From NCBI GenBank assembly GCA_037179385.1, contig CM074185.1, positions 10,225,371-10,289,370 of the forward strand: a DNA stretch of 64,000 nt, given 5' to 3'. Below, piece after piece: positions 49,655 through 61,692 of the stretch (the first letter of the stretch is position 1; each line of letters begins with the position of its first letter). The translations under genes and the position numbers were made by a program. Source of the stretch: Holothuria scabra. Lineage: Eukaryota > Echinodermata > Holothuroidea > Aspidochirotida > Holothuriidae. The notes beneath the pieces were generated by a model. It ran no database searches. It saw only the letters and a program-made list of their open reading frames with translations, and had not been told where the DNA came from.

Positions 49655-50440
49655 GACCTCACATTTGTGACTGTTATTTTTACACCCTATGCACTCGCGG
49701 TGAAATGCATAATGGGAGAACGTGCTGTAGCTACCTTACGAAGAGCGAGAACGAACACTCCTTAAAAATGGCAATAATTCTTATTCAAAGTGTTACGTAA
49801 TTGAGTATTTTTGGCATTTGAAGAAAAATAGAAAGTTAAATATTCAAGAGAAACTCGTTTTAGTAGACAGCGATTGTCAGGGAGTGAACTTTGGCTAGAT
49901 TCTCCGTCATAAGCTTCATTAGCTTTTCGAGAAAACCGAAGGAGTGAGAGCTCGCTCAGAAGTTTCAAACTGCACATTTCCCGTCTTCAAGGTGAGAATA
50001 GGTGGAAATGTCACTTGAAAGAGAAAGAACAAATGATATTTCCAAAATATGGTGGTAAAAATGTTATACGGAAGCCCGGTAAACTTGTTCTGCTTATTTA
50101 TTCATTATACGTTACATGTACATACTTTCACATCACTTTATGTATATGCACACCAAAAGCATAGCACTGGGTTGGATCTTTTATCGCAGTGCTCCAAGCC
50201 AGCTACCATCTTGCATTGCGTTTCAAGACTGCTGACTGACTACAAGTGTACTGAAAACAGAATCGCAGCAAAAACAAAGCGGGAATAACCGTCTTCAGGA
50301 ATGTTGGAATACTTTATCAACGAACCTATGTAAGAAAGTATATTACCTGTCTTACAGTGTGTATTCGGTAATTGTTGGAAAGCTTCAGGATGATTTCAGG
50401 ACAAAGTTGTGACCACTAGCAGAATGTTAGGAAAGGGTTA
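49655..50440 (+). repeat. Long dispersed repeat, copy 2
   Basis: Same orientation and order of landmarks as 2870-3690, including tttggctagattct, gagaaaaccgaaggagtgag and tcaagactgctgac. Short indels separate the copies, so they are old. Non-coding. Confidence 0.75.
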
Positions 50441-52146
50441 CCTACAGTCTCCCGGGAATTATTGGGCCTTTTGGAAAGGTAAACCTTGAAATAAAGTTTA
50501 GTACGAATTCAAATTATGTACCCCAGTCATCACGTTAGGCGCTGTCTAGTAGTTAAGAAGGTCGCTACATGAAAACCCAAGTTGTGACGCCGAAAATCAC
50601 CATGAGCCAGATGCGGCTCAAGAATTTGTTCTTTTTGGGTTAGGGGTTAAGAGGGGATTAAAACGGCAGAACGTCATCTTTCTAAATACGAAAATCGGCA
50701 CTGACGTGGTGAAGATGATGATATATACAGTGTCAACCATATATAATACATTCAAGGTACATATCTATATTCATGTCATGAAAAGGAATTTCTATTAGTA
50801 AGAATTATATGTATTATGTTATTAAGAGACTACGAGCCGCCGGTCCTTTTCATCCAGGTTTATAGGAGAAACACCTGCATAGATGCACATCTGAACAAAG
50901 GAACTACCAGTAAAAATGGCTTGTTTATAACTTACATTTGATGATTAGTCCCCCAAACCCGATTTAACTAACGCAACCATGGATGTCACTTATGGTATTT
51001 GTCCTCAAGTTTCAAGTGGGAATCATTAAATAATGTGTCCAATGACATATAGGTAGACTTCACATTTTCCATTTTTTTTTTTTCAATATGAGTACATATC
51101 TGTGTTTTGTAGGTAGGTGCCGACATTCCTACCTTTTTACCAGTTTTTTTTTTTTTTTTCAAAATGAAGAGTTTGGTGTCACATTGAAGTCTTGTGTTTG
51201 TGTTATACTCCCTAATTATGCATGTAGGAGTACCTGATTATGCATGAAAGAGACAGGTGGTGATGCGATCGGTATGCATTGTGCACGCCTTGCGCGCTAT
51301 TGTATACCTTAAATCCGGCCGTTTTTACGTGAAGGAAAGGAATCTAGTCAGTCTGGACTGGAAACTGTCAAGTGGCAGGTCTATGGGTTCGTTGTTGTAC
51401 CCACCAGGGTGTTGTAAAGTATAGAAGGTTAGGTGTGGCAATACAGGCTATCGCAATTCCACCGTACTTCAGGACAACATTGGACAACATAAGCTGAATT
51501 CTAAGTTTGATTTCTACACCTGATGTTTTGTACCGTTGAGTGTGAGTATGTCTTGTTAATTTATTAGGAGTGTTTTAGAAATAACTTTTTTCCAATTTGA
51601 ACATGTAAATTCCCCGCCATCCATCGACTATTTTCTGCAATTGATCGATTCAATGGTTTTAAAAACTATCAACTGTAGTTTATATATAAAAATCTGTTCC
51701 TTTATGTTACCTGGAATTTCTAAAAATTTTCTTGAAACTGTTAAAAATTATCCAAACTCCGAACTTCCAAAATTTCGACTCAAGTAGAAATACTGAAACA
51801 CAGTTGAAACTAGTTCTGGCAATGACGAAAGAGGGTCTGCACTGTGACCGGAATACATTTAATGTTGGTTTAAGTGGCCCTTTCGGCTATTATTTCCCTT
51901 TTTTACAAATTGTACTGATTCACTTCTCATTTACTGTAAAAAGTTGTTTCTGGGGTAGCATAGTATGTACAAATTATTGTAATTAAGCACAATTCTGGTG
52001 TTTTATACATACTGTCGTAATGATGTTGTCATAGAGTGTAATGAGAAAATCTGCATATTCTTAAAGTATTTTATTGTTGAATGACTTCACACGTATCGAA
52101 AAGGGCGTAACGGCTGCATAAGCTTATTATTGTTAGCTAAAAACCA

Positions 52147-52345
52147 GTCACAATGATGCCTTTACTGACTTATTTGACTGACTAGATTATAATTAGTCTG
52201 TGGATTAGTCAGAAAAATAGTCAGTTGATTAGTCGGGACCACACAGACTAATCCTCTAAGTAGTTTGTGACAATTGACCACTTAGCCGACTAATTTATAC
52301 TTTAGTTAGTCAAATCGGTCAGTGGAGGCACCGTCCTGACTACGT
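52147..52345. mobile_element. MITE, ~200 bp, with ~40-bp inverted ends rich in TTAGTCA
   Basis: Left end agtcacaatgatgcctttac + tgacttatttgactgacta pairs with the reverse complement of the right end, agtcaggacggtgcctccac + tgaccgatttgactaacta. The interior is made of ttagtca / tgactaa motifs. A looser, related stretch lies at about 59560-59720. No coding capacity. Confidence 0.7.
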
Positions 52346-52539
52346 TTTGTTATCAGTAAAGCGTGGTTGTCGAATTGCACTCAAATGCAGTCAAATCAAG
52401 ATGTAGCCTATTTACGTGGCGTTACTGGCGTGGTGTACAAAAAATGGGACCGTGTAACTTTCTTTCATAACGCGTTGTGCTCTCACGTGGATTGGAGAGG
52501 AAGCATAAATGTGATCATTTTCAATAATACTCGACCACG

Positions 52540-52795
52540 TTTGTTAGTTAGTTAGTTAGATGGAGTTTTACGGCCCAGTTGGTTCACGTCGAGCCGGCCA
52601 CGGCCCCTTTTCCAGTTGTGGCTCACTGGCTTGTTGTCCATCCTCCATTGCTTACAGACTTATGCAGAGCATCACGCAAAAACTGCAGTAGGTTCCATTT
52701 TTAGAGACTTTGGTATAACTCGACCTGGGAATCGAACCCGAGCTTTCCACGTGAAAGGCGGATGCTCTACCGAGAAACCAAACACGCGGTCTTCG
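52540..52795 (-). mobile_element. tRNA-derived SINE with (CTAA)n tail
   Basis: On the minus strand the head looks like a tRNA gene: ttctcggtagagcatccgcc with a D-arm/A-box character, then gggttcgattccc, a perfect T-arm/B-box. The body contains agccactgggc-type and gccgtggccggctcgac segments and ends in ctaactaactaactaac (52541-52560), a short tetranucleotide tail as in SINEs copied by non-LTR retrotransposons. The tRNA part is degenerate, so it is not annotated as a functional tRNA. Confidence 0.65.
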
Positions 52796-53084
52796 GCCAC
52801 ATATGATCTGTGGAAAATTAGGCTGGCGGTAGGAGGGGGAGCAGCATATATGTTAATGTTAATAGACTCTTTTTTGATTTTAAGGTCTAGCTTTTACTTG
52901 AAAACTTTACTGCTAAAAGTCATTGCAAATGAAACGTTTTGATGTTCTACACAGAGTTAAAAAAGTTAAATTCTTTTTGCTGCCCTCCATTTGGTATAGG
53001 TTGAACCAGTCAGTACAGCCTTGGTCACGTAGTTTTTATTGTTAGGTAAAGTTATGAAAGGTTACGCCCCTGGGATGTTGTAGG

Positions 53085-53255
53085 TACACTGTAAAGAATT
53101 ACGCTAAATTTTCAGAACAACAAAATAACGAGGTAAATAAGGAGTTCTGGAAACTTATAACTTTTTACTTTTCGGTAATCTTTTGGTTTCTACAGTTCTC
53201 TGTAATGTTCATTTTCTTATAAATTAAGAGCAATTTTAAGCCATTTTACATTGTA
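53085..53255. mobile_element. Small MITE 'ACACTGTAAA' family, copy 2
   Basis: tacactgtaaagaattacgc at the left, ccattttacattgta at the right, ttctggaaactt inside, matching the copy at 21103-21274. About the same size. Non-coding. Confidence 0.7.
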
Positions 53256-54744
53256 TTAGTCGCACATTCTTCAACGGCCTGAACTAGAATCAAGTGGAAA
53301 AATCCTCTTTCACCGTACGACAAAATGATTAAGAATTTCCTCAACCAGTTACAGCAACTTTTCTCTTGATTTTGCCTATGCATTATTAACTTTCAATTAA
53401 GATTAATTCTTCAACTACTTTTCTCCCATACAAATAAAAACATTTTTTTCAAATTTTCTATCATAAGGTTCTTTCAGTTGGTAATCGCTAGATTTATAAA
53501 TATATATGAAGAGGAAGCAAAACATTTTTCCAAAAATTTTTCTAATATCATCCGAGGACCTTAATTTGCAGGATGATATTCAGTAACCCCAACAAGCTAA
53601 AAGTCACCCTGCCGATCTACTTTGGTTTTCTTACAAGAAGGTCACATTCTTCAATAAAATCTCCAAGACATGTCAAACCGAGCGAAACGATCGCTCAAGG
53701 GTCTTAAAGAGTCCATGCACTTCATTAAATTTAATGTACATTTCTCGGCCTCTGAAGATCACAAGGACAGATGAGTAGAATACTCTAAGAGCTAAAACCA
53801 TCTACAGGTGAATCTCTAGCAACTTAAAGCATTAAATTTCATTTGAGGTGTTGACATGTAGCCATGTAGCCATTCCACTATATAAAATTGCATAATGCCT
53901 CCCAAAATATAATAGAAAGACTGTCCCTCTGAAATAGAAATAAAAGTTCGCAGGTTTAATGCACCTCCAAGTTTCGTTTGTACCAATGCGTAAGTCGTAA
54001 GAGACATCCCGCAATAATGCATTATAGAAAGTTTAGTAGCTGCAAATAGACCTATGTGATGTGTCATATATTTTGAGATTGAGTTCCACTTAGGTGAAAT
54101 TGCGAGGTAAAAGTTGGAATGGCCTTCTAAAAGAAATCACCTTATAAAATATATCGGGAAATGCCATTTCTGGTTGCGAGTTGCGAGAACAGCTCCCTGT
54201 TGGGAGTGGAATTCCAAATTTTGTGTACTCTCTGAACTGATGTGAACTGATGACGGTGTTTCACCTAAATATTCGTTCAGACAAGGTTACAAAATTACCC
54301 CTGATTTGTTTGAAAATTATCGATATGTTTGAAAATTACTTTTTCTTCAAGCAAAAAAAAAAATTGTTCTCGTGGAAATGCCATGCCGGCTGTCTGAGAT
54401 TGCGATAACCAACATTTTCCCTTTGCTCCTGCCAGCCGATGAGTGGGACTTCGCTAAGACAGTCTTTTAGGAACTTGAGTGTGTACTTTTGGAAACACAA
54501 AACAAATCTCAGTTTAAATTTCGGTAGAGTTCTTCAAAAGTTACCCAAACATTTTGAAACTAAATTCAATTTGCAACTTTATTCCTTTTAAAGCAGTAGT
54601 ATAGAAGAGAAATATCAGACGAGGTATCTTCAAGTTGTATATCAATTGCATTAGCTTAATTATATAATAGAACAGACTAAGGTTCTTTAGTCTTTATCTC
54701 ACCATTTGTCAACATTTGATGAATAAATGCTAGTTGATGGCGTC

Positions 54745-55025
54745 TGTGAATGCATATCTATATTGGCCCCCAAATGTTAACCCATATGGGTCCATTTAAT
54801 TCAACACCCAAGATTAATAAGGGACCCATTTGGGAAGTCCACGTACATGAAGTAAATTATAGGGCCGAAAAGGATCTTCCCATTTATCAGTTGTTTACAA
54901 GGACCCATAGATTATCCCATATGAATAATATGGGTCATGTGGGCTATTCCGTTTAATTAATCCTCTCATTAATCTCAGGTGCAAAGTCATATGGGTCACT
55001 TAATAGTCAAGAAATGGGTCCCACG
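54745..55025. repeat. Palindromic 'CCCATATGGG' repeat
   Basis: Recurring acccatatgggtc, gggacccat and atgggtccc motifs in both orientations, giving extensive self-complementarity. Related segments occur around 31500-31640, and a looser one with 'ccatatatgg' at 58530-58940. No coding potential. Confidence 0.5.
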
Positions 55026-55248
55026 AAGATTATATATGAATGTTAGCTAGGAAAATTGTATTAACTCTGCTGTTAATGATATTGTTGTTGTTTTGTTTTT
55101 GTTCACTTTTTCAATTAGTAAAAATATTCAGGATCTCAAGAAAATTGCCAGGTGGGAGATAGATATTACTCCATTGTGCCAACCATCTGATGGATCCTTC
55201 TAAATTTTCTGCTTTCTCCGTGGATTTTCTACTCAATTGTTACATTTA

Positions 55249-55250
<2 letters not shown>

Positions 55251-55289
<39 letters not shown>
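55251..55289. repeat. (GT)n microsatellite, 39 bp
   Basis: Perfect alternating GT tract just right of a unit of the GGTGGCGCT-type repeat. Confidence 0.95.
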
Positions 55290-55293
<4 letters not shown>

Positions 55294-58200
55294 GCACACC
55301 ACATGATTCTTAATTTGGTAAAGGACGAACAATTACTTGACCCAAACATGTCTGTGACAGGCCAACTAGCTCTGATAACATATTTAAGACGTGTATCACA
55401 TTCAAGTCATACAATTCTGTTTTAATTGATGTGAAACCTATCTGGCCCTCACAACCAACGAATATACAATATATTCACTTTTACTTGCAAGAATCAATAA
55501 AGGGACTCAGACGAGTAACCGCTTCAGGAACCTTTTCACAAACTAAGTCTCCCAAATGGATGATCTCCCGAACAATGCCATTTACTTTGATCCATTTACA
55601 TACAACTGTTGGCACTTGGCCGAGAAAATAGCACAAAACATGATTTTCTGTTGTAACTTTTGTTATTTATGCAATGCTTGCAGTTGTATACATATGCGCT
55701 GAATATTAACAAAATTCTGAGTGAACCAAACTATTGAATAGAATAGTATTTTTCAATTGTAATCGTAATCCTTAATCGTAATCTTCTCAATACTTGTTAT
55801 CGGTCACAAACCTGCAAACATTTTGATTGAATTTACGACGTAGTTTATTACATATTTGCCATAGCTTTTAAATTCGGTGGGGAAAAATGATTAAAGCTTA
55901 CGAAAAATATTAAATTCTATATTCTATATTCTATGTTTAACAATATATATTGTTGGAAATACTCTACTCTTTACATCATGAAAAATCATTGGAATTAATA
56001 CATCCAAATAATCTCTTAAAATTACACTTTGAGCAAAATCACTTTCCAAACGTTGAATATTACTTAAAAGAAGCTGGTTCCTTTCTTTATGCACACGTTT
56101 GTATTTCTACTAGCTTGTATACCGTTAGGAAGAGCTTTGGATATAGCAAGTAATGGGAAATAGTCTAAGCAATAACGTCTTAAAAACTGTTTACGTAACA
56201 GTCATCATTCAGAGGCGAATTGTTATATTTCTAGAAGCCTTCACCTGTTTTAACACATTACTCAGTTCGAACCTTGTACTAATTAAAGAGTGGTTGAATC
56301 CGTTCCATATGATTGAAATTGATTGAATTTGCTTAGATTATAAGATACTTTAAGTTGAGATATTGCAGATGAGCACTTAAAATATAGAAAGATACCACAA
56401 AGCATTTTTATGTCTTGAAATTAAAGGAAGCAAAAAGCTGCATGTCGTGTTTGATATTTACAAATAGGCATTGCTGCTTTTCATAAAACGTGGATCTTGT
56501 CTAAAGTCGAATTATGCACATTTGAGATGTAGATATTTAAGATAGCATTTTAAAAAGATAAAGGCCAATTGTGTATTATGCAGACCGCTAAAAAAATCAT
56601 CGACCTTAAAAGACAGAACTCAGCTCGATACTCACATAAGTCAAGGATAGCACAGATATTAAAAAAGTGAAGGTCTGAGCTTATCTAATTAGCCTCCGAA
56701 AATTGACTAACCATTTATCAAAATTTATATCTGGCCAGTACTTGGACATATCTGTATATAATCGAGGTTTATATTAGAGCCTTCATTTTCATTTTTTATG
56801 AATAAGGAAGTAAATTGAAAAACAAAATCATCAAACCTTGATCAAACTTTTCGTTGGAATATTTCTCTATAGGCCTACTGTAATTCAAGACCCACAATGC
56901 AGTAAACACATAACAAGTAGGAACTTCGAAACAACTTTTCTGTTCGATAAAAAATAAGTAAACAACTTCAAATAATTAAAAGCAATTAAAACAATAAGAA
57001 GGAGGCTTGGCTAAAGGTGTTCAGATAGCCCCTGCATTAACTGGCAATGCAAGGCTTATGATGCTTAACGCAAAGGTAGTAAACTAATTAAATTTGATGC
57101 AGACATGGCTTAGACATGGAGCATAGCCGTAGGAAGGGGAGCTGTGTCTGAACACCCCAGTGTATATATTAAGAAAATGAAGATCAAAAACCGTCGTATC
57201 GCTGTTTTATGCTTTTCCCGTTTTCCCCCATTAGCGCATCGTCTCCCTGTAATTTATCTCATAGGCGTAGCGACATATTATTTTAATCCAAGAAAATTGC
57301 CACAAGTCGTTCCCCCTGCACAAACGCACAGGCGACGTGACAGTTCGACTCCTCAGCCTATGCATTGCACACCGTGCAACTACCTTTCGAACTTTCAGAC
57401 GGTTTTTAAAAGTTGGAAATATTAAATGTAAATTACGTAGCCTGAAATAAAAAATCATCATTTTGATAGCTAACGTAAAATTTTCATGAAAAATGAAAAG
57501 ATTGTAGAATATACATAATCACCTTAATTTTTGTATTCAGTGGTACTGCACTTCTCATTTGGAAATTTTCTGATCATTTTGCAATTTACTCATCGAATAT
57601 TTATCTCATGTGCCACTGCATGATCATTAAGAGACAACGTCAGCTACATTGCTATCTGTATCATTTATCTGTCAATACGGTCCAAATATTCCCCAGCGGA
57701 AGCCCCTAATTTTCAAATACTTCAAAAAGACAACAAAGCTTGGGAATCTTTTGAAATGTAATTGGAGAGTGTCACTTCGTAGGCATTGACAACATTATGA
57801 AGTAACAAAGATGTTCAAGCGTCATGAAGTCGCTCTCAGATTTTCCACCAATATTAAACCTAGAATCTAAACCTCTCTGCAATAAAAGCCCCATATCTAC
57901 AAATAACGACACTCTCTAATACAGTGGTGTTCTACACAACATGTAAAGGGACATGCAAAAAAAAATTATTTTTTGTATATTCGATAAATAATTCGTATGT
58001 TCGAGATAATTCTTTCGTATATACGAAATAATATTTTTTCTTTCATGTACCTTTACGAACTCCAAAGTGTTCACATTTTAGTTAAAAATTCAGAAAATTT
58101 GGATGCTTGCCCTTTTCTCCTAAAAAGTCGTTTTACCTCCATGCTACTTACTTACTATTTACAAGTTCAAGAAACGTCCATTCCGGCTGTCTGAGAGGTT

Positions 58201-59364
58201 GCGATTTTCAAGACTTTTGTATCTCATCATCAACTGAAGGTGGCGCTCCGCCTAAATATTCGTTCGAGCAAGACTTCATATTTCAGGCAGGGGATCATTT
58301 GCCTACCTTACTCAAATGTTCTCATATACACCCATATACACCTTACAATACCTTACAACCATGTCAGTTGAGTAGTTTGTGAAGATGGATTTTTTTGTTA
58401 TTGAAGTCCCAAAATGTTATCAATGATCAATGTTTGCAGAGGGCACCTTTTCAAGTGCTCACTTTCATTTAAAAATCAGTTATGGCGTTGATTTTTTTAA
58501 AAAGAAAGTCGTTCTTCCTCGTATAGAAAGCGACACATTAAGCATTGAAAATGTATATATTTGGGTCAGTGGGATAGGGTGAGGCAGATGTTCTAAAATT
58601 GCTCCGCCTCTCTACTTTTATACTACATCTTACCCCAGTGGATGACTCCTCTGAACCATAAAAATTAGAAATGCCAGCTAGTAATCCCACATTTGGTCTA
58701 GATATTACCCGGATATGAAATCCCTGTATGGAACATGTATGGATTTGCCATATATGCACCATAACTGTCTTAAATAAAATTTGAACCACAATAATTCTTA
58801 TATAGACCATACATTCCATTATGCATACCAAGTTATAAGTGCCCAAAATTTGTAAAAGCCAGATACAAATTCCAGATTTTACCCATATCTGGACCACATA
58901 TGGGATACATATAAATTTTCATAAATGGCACATATATGGTTTTCGAGTATGTTAAATCAAAGGAATGCCTGGTCAAAGGTAAGAATAACAACATATTTGT
59001 AAACTAATGACAATGTTGCTTTTTAAATGCCAATTACTAATGACAATAAGCCCTGTATTTCAAAGGCCTATGAAGGTTTCAAACCTCGGTTCTGGATGGC
59101 CTGAGAGGATAGGGTTAAATATCTAAACTTTATTTGGAACATATATCTAATATTTTACAGCTGCAACAAAAATGATGCCTTGAAAAAGTTTCGAATGTCT
59201 ATCGGCCCATTGATGTACTCTCTATTGATTGTGAGAAGGCATAAGCAGTACCTCATTGCTAAGTATTTGAATTTGGAGTGTTCATGCAATATGACGCACT
59301 ATTTGTGCAAAAGTTATTGCAAAAGGTTTAGTTAAACTTAAAGTTTTACTAAAGTTATCACAAA

Positions 59365-59480
59365 TATTTTACAGTGGAAAAATATAAGACTTAACACAAA
59401 AGTATATGAATTAACGGTCCTTCCATGCATTTTGGTAAAATATTTGAGCAATATTTTTCCACTGTAAACACAAATTTTTC
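59365..59480. repeat. Small inverted-repeat element around 'TTTACAGTGGAAAAATA'
   Basis: aatattttacagtggaaaaata on the left and tatttttccactgtaaa on the right form inverted ends about 110 bp apart. Likely a very small MITE. Non-coding. Confidence 0.6.
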
Positions 59481-60262
59481 AAACAGTGCATGAGTCGACC
59501 AATCTCGTTGTGCAACAATTATGACTAATATTTAATTAATATTTTACCCAGCTGAATTAGTGTCCTACAAATATTAAGTCCCCTTGACTAAGTTTTTACT
59601 GATATTCTTTAGTCCAAGACTACACAAAATTAGTCAGATATCATCATAAATTAGTCAAATAGGAGTGACTAACATGGTTCTTCAATTCAGACACCACGTG
59701 ACTAATTTGTGTTTACACTGTTGGACTTTTGTCAGGGTAACACACAAAGGGGATTTGTCTTGGATTGATGACGAAGAACACTTCTCCTGAATCATGTTTT
59801 TGACTGAGGGTTCTACGTCCCTGATGCGTTGTGAAAAGTTCGTCACTCTTACTCTCACACCTTTTTACATCCTTTTGCCTTGTGTCCTGTAACTGTCTTC
59901 ATTCAGGTGAATGTAAAGACAATGCAAAGGGGACAAAAATTCCTTGCGTAGAGGCAAAAGCACTATTCATTATTGTATGTGGCTTTGAATATGAATTTTG
60001 ATGGAAGAAATATTTTCTTACAGTTAACGCCGAAAAATAAATTCCCCCTTCGAGCCCGTTGTCCCCATTAGAAAAATTTCAAAGTACTTCATCACCGAAA
60101 ATTCCCATGTTTTGTTTTCTAAAATCAACTCCATATTTTGCTCAAATTGTAAAAAAGTAGCCCTTGTATTACTGAATCACCTAAAAATCCAGACTTAATT
60201 AACCATAAACATGTTTAGGGAAATACACCAATTTTAATCACTAATTTGGCTATTGATGATGT

Positions 60263-60549
60263 TTAAAATATTTTTTCATATGCATCAATGTATTTGGTGT
60301 AGTGGGCATCATTTTGCGGTTGAGTGTACCCCACTGATCCTCCAGAAATCAAAACACCATCCCAGTAATTATGACGCACAGGTGCACTGTCAACGGTCTG
60401 GTCCTGGCTATGACTTTCATTTCGTTGGCTACGTTTGTTCACATAAACCACTTGGAGAGAGACTGCCGCCAAAACAAGCACAATTAATACACCCCCAATG
60501 GAAATGATCAGGTACAGTGTTAAAGATTTGTTTGATGACTCAGTATATC
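60263..60549 (-). CDS. Gene D last exon: transmembrane segment and tyrosine-bearing tail
   Basis: 287-nt terminal exon with acceptor ttttgactttcag, phase 1 entry and TAA stop at 60263. After the short extracellular YTESSNKSLT comes a strong membrane segment, LYLIISIGGVLIVLVLAAVS, then LQVVYVNKRSQR with basic stop-transfer residues. About 55 cytoplasmic residues follow, ending NDAHYTKYIDAYEKIF with three tyrosines. Phase, length and layout match the gene B last exon (22014-22357), though the tail differs and has no PPxY. It is the 3' end of a further family member whose remaining exons should lie to the right, beyond the window. Confidence 0.72.
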
Positions 60550-61261
60550 CTGAAAGTCAAAATAGATGAAATTTCGTTTTAATGAAAAAAAAGAGTCTAA
60601 TTAAGTCATAAAAGGTTAAAAAATTTAAATATGTCGCCCTTAAGAATAGAGTTAAATTTGAAATGGTTTTGAACTGTTTTAACTGTTGACTAGATCATCG
60701 GATGCGTCACAGCAATAAGTCTATTAAAAGCTCATTAGGATGCAAAATGTAGTTTAGAGAAAAAAGGTCCTAGGAGTGATCATTTTATGCAGTCTGTTGA
60801 CGAGTAAACGACAAACCACCAAAAAAACGGCAGTTAGCGTTTTTTATATTTGTCACCAAGCTGTGCATCTGGGAAAGCACCGCGGAGAGTGCTTGACACA
60901 ATGGGAAATCTTACCTCGTGACCTATTTACTAACATAAGGAAACTCTTATCTGATTGAATTGTAATGGCAGCGAAAAACAACCTTTTTACAGTGCCAAAA
61001 ATTCGGCGTGAATGTAAGTAGTCTCTATCATAGTGGCAGTGATAACGGCGATGATAGTGGCGATGATTCGATATCGGTTTCCTACCAAAAGCCCATGATC
61101 CGAGAAAGGGATGTGTTTAACCCACCAAATTCTTAAGGACTTCGAAAATGTGCTAGTTCAAAAGTAAGGTCAGCATGTATGACCTATGGATTCGCCCTAA
61201 AGAAAAAAAAAGCAGATCGGAACTATTTCGGGCAAAACACTCCTTGCTCTATCACGAAATT
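60550..61261. other. Upstream intron of gene D: nothing clear
   Basis: No HYR, EGF or linker exon could be recognised before the retrotransposon remnant. A 15-nt segment at 60915-60929 has splice-like borders in the right phase but is too short to call. Confidence 0.4.
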
Positions 61262-61692
61262 AGTCAGTCAGTCAGTCAGTCAGTCAGTCAGTCAGTCAGT
61301 CAGTCAGTCAGTCAGTCAGTCAGTCAGTCAGTCAGTCAGTCAGTCAGTCAGTCAGTCAGTCAGTCAGTCAGTCAGTCAGTCAGTCAGTCAGTCAGTCAGT
61401 CAGTCAGTCAGTCAGTCAGTCAGTCAGTCAGTCAGTCAGTCAGTCAGTCAGTCAGTCAGTCAGTCAGTCAGTCAGTCAGTCAGTCAGTCAGTCAGTCAGT
61501 CAGTCAGTCAGTCAGTCAGTCAGTCAGTCAGTCAGTCAGTCAGTCAGTCAGTCAGTCAGTCAGTCAGTCAGTCAGTCAGTCAGTCAGTCAGTCAGTCAGT
61601 CAGTCAGTCAGTCAGTCAGTCAGTCAGTCAGTCAGTCAGTCAGTCAGTCAGTCAGTCAGTCAGTCAGTCAGTCAGTCAGTCAGTCAGTCAGT
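61262..61692. repeat. Perfect (GTCA)n tetranucleotide array, 431 bp
   Basis: About 108 uninterrupted units of AGTC/GTCA. Every line of sequence across the array is identical. The open frames reading Ser-Val-Ser-Gln repeats are artefacts. Read on the minus strand it is (TGAC)n and lies about 130 bp after the stop codon of the RNase H frame, where the 3' tail of a non-LTR retrotransposon is expected. Confidence 0.97.

Larger units (their letters stand above)
38249..60262. other. Long intergenic stretch between gene C and the gene D last exon: repeats, no gene seen
   Basis: I looked for the CUB, YWTD, EGF and HYR exon patterns on both strands and found none. The stretch holds repeat copies at 39870-40085 and 49655-50440, a foldback at 41152-41413, a CpG-richer block at about 41000-42110, the 42150-43190 repeat block, the element at 46925-48255, MITEs at 52147-52345 and 53085-53255, a SINE at 52540-52795, microsatellites, and palindromic repeats near 54745-55025, 58530-58940 and 59365-59480. 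A very diverged or unrelated short exon could have been missed. Confidence 0.5.

Noticed and set aside
52700..52790. Possible functional tRNA gene on the minus strand
   Set aside because: The B-box is good, but the acceptor stem and anticodon arm do not close, and it continues into a SINE body and tail.
56690..56780. Minus-strand frame containing YTDMSKYWPD, reminiscent of a YWTD motif
   Set aside because: Short, bounded by stops and without the surrounding propeller pattern or splice sites.
58538..58897. 119-residue minus-strand open frame
   Set aside because: Its sequence mirrors a repetitive ccatatatgg segment, with no protein-like pattern.
60915..60929. 15-nt segment with GT-AG borders, phase 1-1, upstream of the gene D tail exon
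   Set aside because: Too short to separate from chance without transcripts.
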